A DNA stretch of 8,982 nt from CAZPRY01 sp964589175 (lineage in GTDB: Bacteria; Fidelibacterota; UBA2242). The position numbers were made by a program, and so were the translations under genes. The stretch is from NCBI GenBank assembly GCA_964589175.1, contig CAZPRY010000091.1, positions 1 through 8,982 of the forward strand, read 5' to 3'. Position 1 is the stretch's first letter. The number at the start of each line of letters is the position of its first letter. The notes beneath the pieces were generated by a model. That model did no database searches, had not been told where the DNA came from, and worked only from the letters and a program-made list of their open reading frames with translations. This document shows, piece by piece, positions 1 to 6,280 of this stretch.

Positions 1-271
1 CCTGAAAATCGATAAGGCAACGACGGCACGGGCCGTTAAAAAGTTAATGGAAGCCGGTATTGTGGCGCGTGTCCCGGATGAAAATGACGGGCGGGCATTT
101 CGCCTGTATCTTACCGAAAAAGGCCGGCGACTCCTGCCCGAGATTCGCAGGATATCGCAAAAGTGGACCGGCCTCCTGCTGCGCAACTTCGAGGAGCGGG
201 AGCATGTCGAGGTTTTTCGCATTCTGCGGCGGTTGAGTGAGAATGCCGCCGCCTCCCGCGACAGCCTGTGA
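1..271 (+). CDS. MarR-family transcriptional regulator, C-terminal part (5' end off the window)
   Basis: This is an open frame entering from the left edge (first full codon at base 2) and ending in TGA at 269-271; about 89 residues are visible. The visible part begins in the recognition-helix region (IDKATTARAVKKLMEAGIV). It continues into the typical MarR wing, with the pattern R-x-P-D-E-N-D-G-R-x-x-x-L-x-L-T-E-K-G, and ends in a long helical C-terminus used for dimerisation. MarR proteins are dimeric winged-helix DNA-binding proteins, usually repressors that respond to small, often aromatic, ligands. The target cannot be read from this fragment. It is co-directional with the HPPD-like gene 190 bp downstream, so regulation of that gene is possible, but the gap is too large to assume one operon. 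Confidence 0.87.
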   Translation, partial: LKIDKATTARAVKKLMEAGIVARVPDENDGRAFRLYLTEKGRRLLPEIRRISQKWTGLLLRNFEEREHVEVFRILRRLSENAAASRDSL

Positions 272-276
272 GTATA

Positions 277-300
277 ACCGTGGACTCATTGCACCGTGGA
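277..300 (+). repeat. Short direct repeat ACCGTGGA, two copies
   Basis: The octamer ACCGTGGA occurs at 277-284 and again at 293-300, a 16-bp period, just after the MarR stop codon. It may be a tandem protein-binding site or chance. No terminator hairpin with a T-tract is visible between the MarR stop and the next gene. Confidence 0.3.
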
Positions 301-433
301 AATTCCCGAAAAGAATCCAAATAGACTTTCCAATCACCCCGGATATTAATATATTTCTGTTAAGATAATGAATGTCAATGGGTATGAAGTCAGATAGAAA
401 AATAGTGGACGAGATCGCATTCATTCCTGATTT

Positions 434-439
434 TATACT
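434..439 (+). promoter_or_regulatory. Possible -10 box (TATACT) before the HPPD-like gene
   Basis: TATACT at 434-439 matches five of six bases of the sigma70 -10 consensus. It would start transcription near 446, just ahead of the Shine-Dalgarno at 451-456. No acceptable -35 box is seen 16-18 bp upstream, so an activator would be needed or the match is fortuitous. Confidence 0.3.
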
Positions 440-460
440 GCATTTTTGACGGAGGTAATG

Positions 461-1633
461 ATGCCGAAATATCTATGCCAGGCGTGCAAAATGGTCTACG
501 ATGAGCCACGCGACGGCAGGTGCCCGCATTGCGGCGAATCGGCCGCTATGGTTCTGGATTTTTCGAATAGTGATGAATATCTCAAGCAGCAGACACCCAA
601 AGTAATTGCAGAGCGAAAGCATCTGGGTCTGGAGGGACTGGTCGGTAGTCTGGCGGCCGTGATCATCAATACCGAAGGTGATCGGCAGAAAGCCGCCGCG
701 TCGGAATTATTGCGCTTTACCGGCTACGTTTACGATACCACATTTGAAGAGCAGCAGTATACCACCTGCGCCTTGAAATGCGCCGGTTCGGCGGACTTTC
801 TTATCCGCTCCCGCAAAGACGGTAAAAACCCGTTTCTCGAATACAGCCTCGCACCCAAATCCCGCCACCTGCCGAATACACGGCTGGAAACCCTGGTTTT
901 TCATACCGTCGATATCGAAAAATACGTTGAAATTCAGAAAGCCCGTGGAATTCGGTTTCTGACCGATGATATAATCCGCCGCGATCATTATGCGTTTATT
1001 CAGACTCGACCTTCACGCTTTACCGGCAATTCGATCGGGCTGATCCAGTGGCACGGCGAGAAGGGTAACTATAAGAGCCATGGCGACCGGGAGTTGCCCT
1101 GGAATCTGCGGAAGCCTGATTATGCATATCTGCGTAATATCGGCAGGTTGGATCACTGCGCCACGCGCATCCGCGCCAAGGACCGTGACCCGGCCATCAT
1201 GGAATTTATGAATCTGACCAACTACAAATTCGACTTCGCGATCTACGTCAAATCGCAGAATTCCATCACCAACGTCTCGCGGCTGAGTATGAATGAATAC
1301 GCCATGGTTTTCACGTCCGGAATTGCGCCTTATGTGAGCGATGAGCTTTCCGGTCCCACCGAGAAATTCATTCACAATTACAATACCCGCGTGCATCACA
1401 TGGCCTTTACGACGAAGGACATCGAAAATGTTTTTGCGGAACTGGGCCGCGACGGCATGGATTACCTGGTCAATCTCGTCGGCTCGGAGGATGAAGGGCT
1501 TAAACAAACCTTTACAGTTGCGTCACCAACGACGCTGCTGGTGAACGAGTACATCCATCGCTACGGCGATTTCGACGGCTTCTTCACGCGCAGCAATGTC
1601 ACGCTGCTGACCGAGGCGACGAAGAAACAGTAG
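461..1633 (+). CDS. Four-cysteine knuckle fused to an HPPD-like VOC metalloenzyme (probable Fe(II) dioxygenase)
   Basis: 390 residues from ATG 461. GGAGGT at 451-456 leaves 4 bases before this ATG; the ATG at 458 is too close, and an in-frame TTG at 446 lies upstream of the Shine-Dalgarno. Residues 5-25 hold CxxC-X11-CxxC (C6, C9, C21, C24), a rubredoxin or zinc-ribbon-like metal site. The rest resembles two-barrel 4-hydroxyphenylpyruvate dioxygenases. A first VOC module covers roughly 108-200 (LETLVFHTVDIEKY). The second has LDH (H232), VHHMAFTTKDI (H313) and LLVNEYIHRYG (E363), which line up with the 2-His-1-Glu iron triad of HPPD; a C-terminal helix follows. The Asn-containing PLNEP segment of true HPPDs is not recognisable: APYVSDE stands there. 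An HPPD-superfamily oxygenase with a different substrate is likely. The neighbouring MarR gene may regulate it; the DUF1761 gene follows 49 bp later. Confidence 0.75.
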   Translation: MPKYLCQACKMVYDEPRDGRCPHCGESAAMVLDFSNSDEYLKQQTPKVIAERKHLGLEGLVGSLAAVIINTEGDRQKAAASELLRFTGYVYDTTFEEQQYTTCALKCAGSADFLIRSRKDGKNPFLEYSLAPKSRHLPNTRLETLVFHTVDIEKYVEIQKARGIRFLTDDIIRRDHYAFIQTRPSRFTGNSIGLIQWHGEKGNYKSHGDRELPWNLRKPDYAYLRNIGRLDHCATRIRAKDRDPAIMEFMNLTNYKFDFAIYVKSQNSITNVSRLSMNEYAMVFTSGIAPYVSDELSGPTEKFIHNYNTRVHHMAFTTKDIENVFAELGRDGMDYLVNLVGSEDEGLKQTFTVASPTTLLVNEYIHRYGDFDGFFTRSNVTLLTEATKKQ

Positions 1634-1682
1634 GACAAGGGAGAGTTTAAAGGAAAAAGTAAAAAGTACGGAGGGAAAAGGG

Positions 1683-2096
1683 ATGGAAGAATACAAGACC
1701 AATCATCTGGCGGTCTGGATTCTGGTGATCGTGAACCAGCTGCTGGGAGTTGTCTGGTATAGCAAATTGGCGTTTGGGAGATTGTGGATGGAACTTCTTG
1801 GAGCGAATGCGGCGGATTTCACATCGACGAGTATACTGCCTTATCTTCTATCGATTGCCTCCGCAGTGCTGATTGCTTACACATTTGCGTGGCTGTTCAA
1901 GCGGTTGAATGTCGTCACCTGGGTCGATGGACTTAGAATCGCGCTACGCTTCTGGCTGGTCTTCGCTTTTCTGGTTGGCTGGGTCCACGCGGCCTTCGCC
2001 ATGCGCCCCTTCGGTCTGATCGCGATCGACATGGGTCGCGAGTTCGTCAATTTCGGACTAATCGGCGTCGTGCTCGGGGAGTGGAAGAGGAAATAG
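1683..2096 (+). CDS. DUF1761-family small membrane protein
   Basis: 137 residues with four predicted membrane helices at about 8-28, 52-72, 84-106 and 119-133. The first helix is followed by GVVWYSKLAFGRLWMELLG, which matches the DUF1761 signature (helix, then WYSPxxFGxxWM). The function of this family is not known. The start is supported by GGAGGG at 1670-1675, 7 bases before the ATG. The gene lies 49 bp after the HPPD-like gene on the same strand and could be cotranscribed with it, although the spacer has no overlap to prove coupling. It ends only 13 bp from the stop codon of the convergent toxin gene. No strong terminator is visible in that gap; the AATAG-T6-CTATT sequence at 2092-2107 is a weak stem only. 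Confidence 0.75.
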   Translation: MEEYKTNHLAVWILVIVNQLLGVVWYSKLAFGRLWMELLGANAADFTSTSILPYLLSIASAVLIAYTFAWLFKRLNVVTWVDGLRIALRFWLVFAFLVGWVHAAFAMRPFGLIAIDMGREFVNFGLIGVVLGEWKRK

Positions 2097-2109
2097 TTTT
2101 TTCTATTGA

Positions 2110-2345
2110 TTAATTCGGGCGGAATTGTCGTACACGAAGTTCTTTAATCATTTTATAGTGCTTATCGTTCNNNNNNNNNNNNNNNNNNNNNNNNNNNNNN
2201 NNNNNNNNNNNNNNNNNNNNNNNNNNNNNNNNNNNNNNNNNNNNNNNNNNNNNNNNNNNNNNNNNNNNNNAAGATTTTCGATGATGTTGAAGGCCTGTGA
2301 ATTGCCTTTCATGTACCAGATCAGGACATCCGTATCAATCAACAT
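2110..2345 (-). CDS. PIN-domain toxin (VapC-like), interrupted by the assembly gap
   Basis: The start ATG at 2345-2343 opens MLIDTDVLIWYMKGN, the N-terminus of PIN-domain VapC RNases with the acidic residue D4 in the DTDVL motif. Twenty-five codons are readable before the N run. Beyond the gap, one minus-strand frame from 2169 reads NDKHYKMIKELRVRQFRPN and stops with TAA at 2112-2110. This is the usual VapC tail (N-x-KHY-x-MI plus a short final strand). With the N run taken literally the two ends are in different frames, so the 100 Ns are not the true length. VapC proteins are usually about 130-140 residues, so some 85-95 codons are missing. The family cleaves tRNA or other RNA with Mg2+ bound by conserved acidic residues, most of which fall in the gap here. 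The gene overlaps the antitoxin gene by 11 bp, the usual coupling in such pairs. Confidence 0.78.
2171..2270. other. Assembly gap (100 Ns)
   Basis: Exactly 100 undetermined bases, a conventional scaffold placeholder. The frames of the toxin gene on either side show that the true number of missing bases should be 2 modulo 3, whereas 100 is 1 modulo 3. Confidence 0.98.
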
Positions 2346-2577
2346 GATCTCTGCCTTTGCGAATATTGCGAATATAGCGATCTACTTCTTCAACGGAGTC
2401 ATAGTCCTTCCAGATCCCAAACAGATCGTTTTTCAAATTTCGGATTTGAGGCATATCGACCGGAATAATTTTGGCATGCGCTTTTCCACGATAAGTAATG
2501 ACAACTTCTTCACCCCGGGAAACCGACTCTAAAATTTCTTTGGAATGGAATCTCAAATCTTTTGCAGTCGCCTTCAT
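2335..2577 (-). CDS. Phd/YefM-family antitoxin
   Basis: 80 residues. The N-terminal half (MKATAKDLRFHSKEILESVSRGEEVVITYRGKAHAKIIP, residues 1-39) is the DNA-binding Phd/YefM fold: an opening strand, a helix with ESVSRGEEV, then a strand pair around VITYRGKAxAKI. The C-terminal half (about 48-80, LFGIWKDYDSVEEVDRYIRNIRKGR) is the flexible segment that in such antitoxins wraps around and blocks a PIN toxin. Its stop codon overlaps the toxin start by 11 bp, so the two are translationally coupled. A purine-rich AAGGGAAAA upstream is a weak ribosome site. Antitoxins of this family bind their own promoter with the toxin as corepressor, and an inverted repeat overlapping the predicted -10 box fits this. 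It is an independent unit after the exporter operon. Confidence 0.88.
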   Translation of the reverse strand: MKATAKDLRFHSKEILESVSRGEEVVITYRGKAHAKIIPVDMPQIRNLKNDLFGIWKDYDSVEEVDRYIRNIRKGRDHVD

Positions 2578-2595
2578 CTGTCTTTTCCCTTTTTT

Positions 2596-2621
2596 AAGTT
2601 TACACTCCTAAATATAAACTT
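2596..2621. promoter_or_regulatory. Probable operator of the toxin-antitoxin operon
   Basis: A perfect inverted repeat, AAGTTTA (2596-2602) and TAAACTT (2615-2621) with a 12-base spacer, overlaps the predicted -10 box and start site of the antitoxin promoter. This is where a Phd/YefM dimer would be expected to bind. Binding is inferred. Confidence 0.55.
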
Positions 2622-2639
2622 AATCCCGCTTGAGTGCAA
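2611..2639 (-). promoter_or_regulatory. Sigma70-like promoter of the toxin-antitoxin operon
   Basis: On the minus strand TTGCAC (2639-2634) and TATATT (2616-2611) are separated by exactly 17 bases, close to the -35/-10 consensus. Transcription would begin near 2604, about 27 bases before the antitoxin ATG. Confidence 0.6.
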
Positions 2640-2720
2640 ATTATCGATTCGATATGAGCGCATGAATCAGTAGTGATTACGTTCAATCGTTTGGTTCGAT
2701 CTGTTCGATGAGAGTGATGT

Positions 2721-3239
2721 TTATTTCCTCCTTGCTGCGATCACGATAATCACCAGCAGGCTTAGTCCGATTCCCCCGAACTTCACCATGCAAAACAAGT
2801 TTGTAAAAGTGGCGACCGTGTCCATCCGCGCCGGGTAGAGATGCAGCATCGTGAAAATCCCCGCATTCTCCAGCCAGTCGCAGAGCCCGGCAAGCAGCGG
2901 GAACAAGGCCAGCCGGCGCCAGCGGGTTTCAAGAAGGTTTCTGCGTTTCAGCAGGTAGGTCAGCAGTGCCGCAAAGAAAAGCGTGTAAACGACCGGAAAA
3001 AAGAGGTCGGCCAGTTGAACGTAGTTGTAGAACGCGCGGCCATCAGGACCGTAGTTCTCAATCATCTCATAGGCCTGATCCGCTGAATAAAAGGTTGTCA
3101 TGTCCAGCAGATTAGTGCCGTTGCTGAGTTCCAGGAAGCGCGGCCCCAGAATTTGCATAAACAGGACTTCGAAAAGGACGAGGAGGGCGAATAGTGCAAT
3201 AATTATTCGCGGAGTGGCGTATTTACTTAGAATGTTCAT
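2721..3239 (-). CDS. Conserved four-helix membrane protein of unknown function
   Basis: 172 residues with membrane helices at about 11-32, 77-97, 106-133 (broken by polar residues) and 149-169. Between the first two helices is an extracytoplasmic stretch, LLDMTTFYSADQAYEMI then ENYGPDGRAFYNY. It leads into QLADLFFPVVY, and helix 3 carries CDWLENAG. Proteins of this kind (LD-x-R/T-x-x-YS, GxxGR-x-x-Y, D-x-x-FP-x-x-Y, D-x-x-EN) are scattered through bacteria without an assigned role, as far as I can recall. The gene follows the second permease on the same strand after a 56-bp gap and may be the last gene of the exporter operon, but no overlap proves it. The start has GAGGT about 11 bases upstream and an AGGA that is too close, so translation initiation may be modest. 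Confidence 0.72.
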   Translation of the reverse strand: MNILSKYATPRIIIALFALLVLFEVLFMQILGPRFLELSNGTNLLDMTTFYSADQAYEMIENYGPDGRAFYNYVQLADLFFPVVYTLFFAALLTYLLKRRNLLETRWRRLALFPLLAGLCDWLENAGIFTMLHLYPARMDTVATFTNLFCMVKFGGIGLSLLVIIVIAARRK

Positions 3240-3295
3240 GTCCTGAATTTACCTCAAAATTTGTGAAATTCCGCATTCATCGCGCCCCGAATCGA

Positions 3296-4015
3296 TCACG
3301 ATATCCGGCGCTTGAAGCGGTTCATCATCAGGTGGATGAAGGCCTCATGTACGGCAAAACCGATTCCCAGATAAAGCCAGTACCCGGTATGCGGTTCGTA
3401 ACAGGCCAGAAATGCTTTCGAAACCCAGAAAGGCGGAAAAATTCCTGCTACATACTGCCAGCCGGACGGCACGAAGTATCCCACAAAAGGCGCCAGGAAA
3501 ATGATTCCGGCCAGTTTATAGACGGCCAGTCCCTCGACTTTATTGTTGGCGAAGGCTGCCAGGAACAGGGCGAGTATCGGAGCTTCCATGGCCGCCATAA
3601 TGCCGACCGGGATCAGGCGAACAACCGGAACCGGAGTTAATCCCGCGATGAACAACATGATGTACATCAGGAAAAAACTGACCAGAACCGGGCTGATGAT
3701 GCGGTAGACCAGATAGCCGGTCCGAGAGAGTGGCGTGACCGCCATGTAGCTTAAAATATCTTCATCCCGGTCATCCAGCAGCATAAAACCCATCACCATA
3801 CCAACGAAACCGGGCGTCATAAATGTCAGGAAACTCATTATAAAGGCATAGTGCGCGGTCAGGTCAACCCATTCGTGCACCAGCCCTGCCGTAGCGGGAA
3901 CGGCAAAACGGAAAAGGAGGGCGATAAACACCGGAATGCAGTAAATCAGAATCAGGAAATTATCGCGGGAGAGACTTTTCAAATCCCCCCAGGCCAGGGT
4001 CGTATATCTTCTCAT
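3296..4015 (-). CDS. ABC-2 type exporter permease, second subunit
   Basis: 239 residues from the ATG at 4015-4013, which overlaps the preceding stop as ATGA and has GGAG 9 bases upstream. An in-frame ATG 14 codons earlier (4057) lies deep inside the previous gene and is less likely. About six membrane segments are visible, around 19-39, 58-80, 105-126, 132-154, 165-183 and 210-228. The cytoplasmic stretch LLDDRDEDILSYMAVTPLS (79-97) corresponds to the E-x-x-x-x-L-x-x-x-x-V-T-P element that ABC-2 permeases present to their ATPase. With the other permease it should form the heterodimeric membrane pore of an exporter. Gene sizes and order resemble the Rv2688c-Rv2687c-Rv2686c type fluoroquinolone exporter of mycobacteria; the actual substrate is unknown. 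Confidence 0.82.
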   Translation of the reverse strand: MRRYTTLAWGDLKSLSRDNFLILIYCIPVFIALLFRFAVPATAGLVHEWVDLTAHYAFIMSFLTFMTPGFVGMVMGFMLLDDRDEDILSYMAVTPLSRTGYLVYRIISPVLVSFFLMYIMLFIAGLTPVPVVRLIPVGIMAAMEAPILALFLAAFANNKVEGLAVYKLAGIIFLAPFVGYFVPSGWQYVAGIFPPFWVSKAFLACYEPHTGYWLYLGIGFAVHEAFIHLMMNRFKRRIS

Positions 4016-4716
4016 AAGGCAACTCCAGTCTTGAGCACGATGTATCGGTAAAACCATTTCGAGGCCCAGAGATAACTCAGCCAGATCGAACCGGCGAGTA
4101 AAACCATCGAAAGCAGCAGTTCACCCGCGGGGTAAGGTCGAAAAGCACTATCCATGAGTACCAGCGAAGACTTGGTCGGAATCAGGTAAAACCAGGGTGA
4201 CTGTAAAATACCCAGATAATCGATCACCGGAAGCATGGCAATAACGGCGTACAGCGGTGAAGTCAGTAAATAGCCGTTGATGGTTTTGGTGATGGAAACC
4301 AGGGTGAATCCGAGGAAGACGAATAGCACCGAGGTGAGCGTCACGCCGAGGAGAAGCGGGAGCGGATTAAAGCTGAATCCGACGCTGGCTATCACGATCA
4401 GGTAACTGGAAAGCAGCGCCAGAACCGTCAGCGACAGCACCTTGGACCAGAGATATTCCTGCATACGGATCGGGGTGATAAAGAGCCCTTCCAGCGTATT
4501 CTGCCCTTTTTCCAGCAGCACGATTCCGCCGATAAAGAAAAAGCCCAGCACCGAAGGATCGGTTAATAAAACCAGTGTCAGGGCCGGTTTTTGAATACCG
4601 GCCGGAAGGTTTCGAATAATGACGACATAAATAAGGCAAACAACCAGGTAGGCATAGTAGAATCCATGCCGGAACTGTAGTTTGAGATCGTACCGAAAAG
4701 CCGCTGCCAGTCTCAT
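4012..4716 (-). CDS. ABC-2 type exporter permease, first subunit
   Basis: 234 residues, start ATG overlapping the ATPase stop codon by 4 bp (ATGA) with AAGGAG 6 bases upstream, so translation is coupled to the ATPase. Hydrophobic segments lie at about 19-35, 54-69, 92-113, 118-141, 150-172 and 198-217. Residues 69-92 (EKGQNTLEGLFITPIRMQEY and on) are the coupling element of ABC-2 permeases, matching the pattern E-x-G-T-L-E-x-L-x-x-T-P-x-R-x-x-E-x-L-x-x-K. The N-terminal amphipathic stretch (RLAAAFRYDLKLQFRHGFYY) is also typical. It should pair with the following permease and the upstream ATPase. The exported compound cannot be inferred from sequence; drug or lipid-like molecules are common for this group. 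Confidence 0.83.
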   Translation of the reverse strand: MRLAAAFRYDLKLQFRHGFYYAYLVVCLIYVVIIRNLPAGIQKPALTLVLLTDPSVLGFFFIGGIVLLEKGQNTLEGLFITPIRMQEYLWSKVLSLTVLALLSSYLIVIASVGFSFNPLPLLLGVTLTSVLFVFLGFTLVSITKTINGYLLTSPLYAVIAMLPVIDYLGILQSPWFYLIPTKSSLVLMDSAFRPYPAGELLLSMVLLAGSIWLSYLWASKWFYRYIVLKTGVAL

Positions 4717-5567
4717 TTCAGACTCCTTCCGGTGACCTGGATAAAAATATCTTCCAAAGTTGCTTCCTGGGTATGGATGGTTTCGATCGCTTTGGATTGA
4801 ATCAGTGTCAGGAATTCGGCGTTATTGCCGATATTTCGGAGTTCGAATTCGCGGCTGGCCGTCGCACCGTCTTCACGGTACTCGACACGGACATCTTTCT
4901 TGCCGTTGCGAATCTTCAATTCGCGCGGCGAATCGATCAGCGTAATTTTGCCGTCCACGATGAAGGCCACCCGATCGCAAACTTCGTCGGCCACGGTCAT
5001 ATTGTGGGTCGTCAGAAAGATCGTCTTGCCTTCGGCTTTCTTCTCCAGGATAATGTTCTTGACGTTTTTAGCATTGACGGGATCCAGCCCGGCAGTGGGT
5101 TCATCCAGGAAAATGATCTCTGGCTGGTTTAAAAATGCCCGCACGAAATTCAGCCGCATTTTCATTCCCTTGGAAAAGCCCGAAACGCGGGTGTTGGCGT
5201 CTTCGGTAAGCCCGACTATCTCCAGCAGCCTCATCGGATCTTCGGTTGCGCCGGCATAGAGCGAGCGAAAAAAGCGCAGGTTCTCCAGCGCCGTAAGTTT
5301 ACTGTAAAGGTTGGGGAATTCGAATTCCACGCCGATCTTTTCATAATAATCGGATTTTTGACTGCGCAGTTCTTTACCCAGCACCTGCACCGTTCCCAGG
5401 TAATTCTTCAGGACGCCGATGATGATCTTTTGGGTAGTCGATTTCCCGGCGCCGGAGGGGCCTAAGAAACCGAAAATTTCCCCTTTTTCAATCCGGAAAT
5501 CGATGCCCTTGATTGTCTTTTCGGTGTTGCCCGGATAGGTAAATTCGAGGTTTTTGATTTCTATCAT
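4713..5567 (-). CDS. ABC exporter ATP-binding protein
   Basis: 284 residues, start supported by AGGAG 5 bases upstream. It carries a complete nucleotide-binding domain: Walker A GPSGAGKS (36-43), signature VSGFSKGM (128-135), Walker B IIFLDEP (151-157), D-loop AGLD (159-162) and switch His in TTHNM (H188). Two variations stand out. The signature is SGFSKG rather than LSGGQ, and the Q-loop region reads GVEFEFPNLY (79-88) with no glutamine where one is expected. Both are features I associate with drug-export type ATPases paired with ABC-2 permeases. Residues about 215-284 form a C-terminal extension ending in the usual ATLEDIFIQVTGRSL motif. It powers the two permeases encoded directly after it and is probably controlled by the TetR gene upstream. 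Confidence 0.92.
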   Translation of the reverse strand: MIEIKNLEFTYPGNTEKTIKGIDFRIEKGEIFGFLGPSGAGKSTTQKIIIGVLKNYLGTVQVLGKELRSQKSDYYEKIGVEFEFPNLYSKLTALENLRFFRSLYAGATEDPMRLLEIVGLTEDANTRVSGFSKGMKMRLNFVRAFLNQPEIIFLDEPTAGLDPVNAKNVKNIILEKKAEGKTIFLTTHNMTVADEVCDRVAFIVDGKITLIDSPRELKIRNGKKDVRVEYREDGATASREFELRNIGNNAEFLTLIQSKAIETIHTQEATLEDIFIQVTGRSLK

Positions 5568-5590
5568 TACTGCTCCTGATCGTTGTCCAA

Positions 5591-5619
5591 CCTTGCGAAG
5601 GTTTGGAACCTTCGCAAGG
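5591..5619. repeat. Perfect 13-bp inverted repeat, probable REP-like intergenic palindrome
   Basis: CCTTGCGAAGGTT (5591-5603) pairs perfectly with AACCTTCGCAAGG (5607-5619) around a 3-base loop (TGG). Each arm also contains a smaller CCTT-3-AAGG hairpin. No T-tract follows on either strand, so it is not a standard intrinsic terminator. It lies between the TetR stop and the ATPase start and could act as a mobile palindrome, RNA-stability element or attenuator. From memory the core resembles palindromes scattered between genes in some Bacteroidota-related genomes; this window has one copy. Confidence 0.75.
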
Positions 5620-5633
5620 CTTAAAATTTATAG

Positions 5634-6230
5634 CTACTCCACCAATCCTTTCGCCACCACATCCACCAGTAAATCGATCACCTCGGTATAGACGTCGGGT
5701 CCGATTTCATTCCGGTGAAAGGTCACCGTAAATATGGCTCTGAAAAAAGCAATGATGACCTCCGGTTTCAGCTTGCGAAGATTACTGTTTTGCTGAAAAT
5801 GCCGGACAAAATCGATCCCGGCTTGCAGGTCATTTTCCTGGTGGTGCCTCATCTTTTCCGCGGGTAATTTCCGTAACAGCTGTTCATGGACACCGGGCTC
5901 ATACATTTTAATAAAGATCTTACTGTTTGCGACCGATTCAAAAGATTTTATCAACACTTGTCGAAGCGCCGCTTCGGCATCCAGGTTCGAAACCATCAGG
6001 TCGGCGAGCATCTTCTCCCGGAAATGCTCCTCCTCTTCGAATATCTCAAAAAAGAGTTCCTCTTTGGACAGGAAGAAGTTATAGAAACTCCCCTTGGCGA
6101 TACCTACAGCCCGGGTAATATCGTCAACGGTTGTTTTTTTTAAACCGTAGATTTCGAAGAATTCGCGTCCTTTTTCGAGCAGTTTTTGCCGGATCAGTTC
6201 TTTTTCGTTGTCGTTAAATGATTTTGTCAT
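5634..6230 (-). CDS. TetR/AcrR-family transcriptional regulator
   Basis: 198 residues, the usual TetR size. The N-terminal three-helix DNA-binding domain spans about 10-58: helix 1 RQKLLEKGREFFEIYGLKKTT, then VDDITRAVGIAKGSFYNFF with the tight helix-turn-helix (I38 to F53), then LSKEELFFEIF. The rest is the variable all-helical ligand-binding and dimerisation domain. AAGGG lies 7 bases before the ATG. These proteins usually repress an adjacent efflux system until a ligand is bound. The gene is directly upstream of the ABC exporter genes on the same strand (66 bp between coding regions), and a strong palindrome covers its predicted transcription start, so autoregulation together with exporter control is likely. 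The ligand is unknown. Confidence 0.92.
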   Translation of the reverse strand: MTKSFNDNEKELIRQKLLEKGREFFEIYGLKKTTVDDITRAVGIAKGSFYNFFLSKEELFFEIFEEEEHFREKMLADLMVSNLDAEAALRQVLIKSFESVANSKIFIKMYEPGVHEQLLRKLPAEKMRHHQENDLQAGIDFVRHFQQNSNLRKLKPEVIIAFFRAIFTVTFHRNEIGPDVYTEVIDLLVDVVAKGLVE

Positions 6231-6249
6231 TATTCGGCCCTTTGTGAAT

Positions 6250-6278
6250 CTATGACCAATTACGTCAAATGGTCATAG
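6250..6278. promoter_or_regulatory. Probable TetR operator palindrome
   Basis: CTATGACCA (6250-6258) and TGGTCATAG (6270-6278) form a perfect 9-bp inverted repeat with an 11-base spacer that is itself partly symmetric, centred at 6264. It covers the predicted transcription start of the TetR gene, the position expected for an autoregulating TetR dimer. Binding is inferred. Confidence 0.72.
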
Positions 6279-6280
6279 TT

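Noticed and set aside
446..460. TTG at 446 or ATG at 458 as the start of the HPPD-like gene
   Set aside because: The GGAGGT at 451-456 lies after the TTG and only one base before the 458 ATG; ATG 461 has the best spacing.
2092..2107. AATAG-TTTTTT-CTATT as a terminator between the DUF1761 gene and the toxin gene
   Set aside because: The stem is only 5 bp, A/T-rich, and the T-run is in the loop rather than after the stem.
2125..2532. Plus-strand reading frame running across the N gap
   Set aside because: It is made open only by the undetermined bases and is antisense to the toxin and antitoxin genes, which have clear family motifs.
2660..2720. Three TTCGAT hexamers near the end of the four-helix protein gene as a repeat array
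   Set aside because: They are short, irregularly spaced and unaccompanied by other structure; chance is enough to explain them.
4016..4057. Upstream ATG (4057) as the start of the second permease, adding 14 residues
   Set aside because: It would overlap the first permease by 46 bp, while the ATG at 4015 gives the usual ATGA overlap and has GGAG 9 bases before it.
5591..5619. The strong hairpin as a rho-independent terminator for the TetR gene
   Set aside because: No T-tract follows on the minus strand, and the exporter genes downstream have no evident promoter of their own in the short gap.
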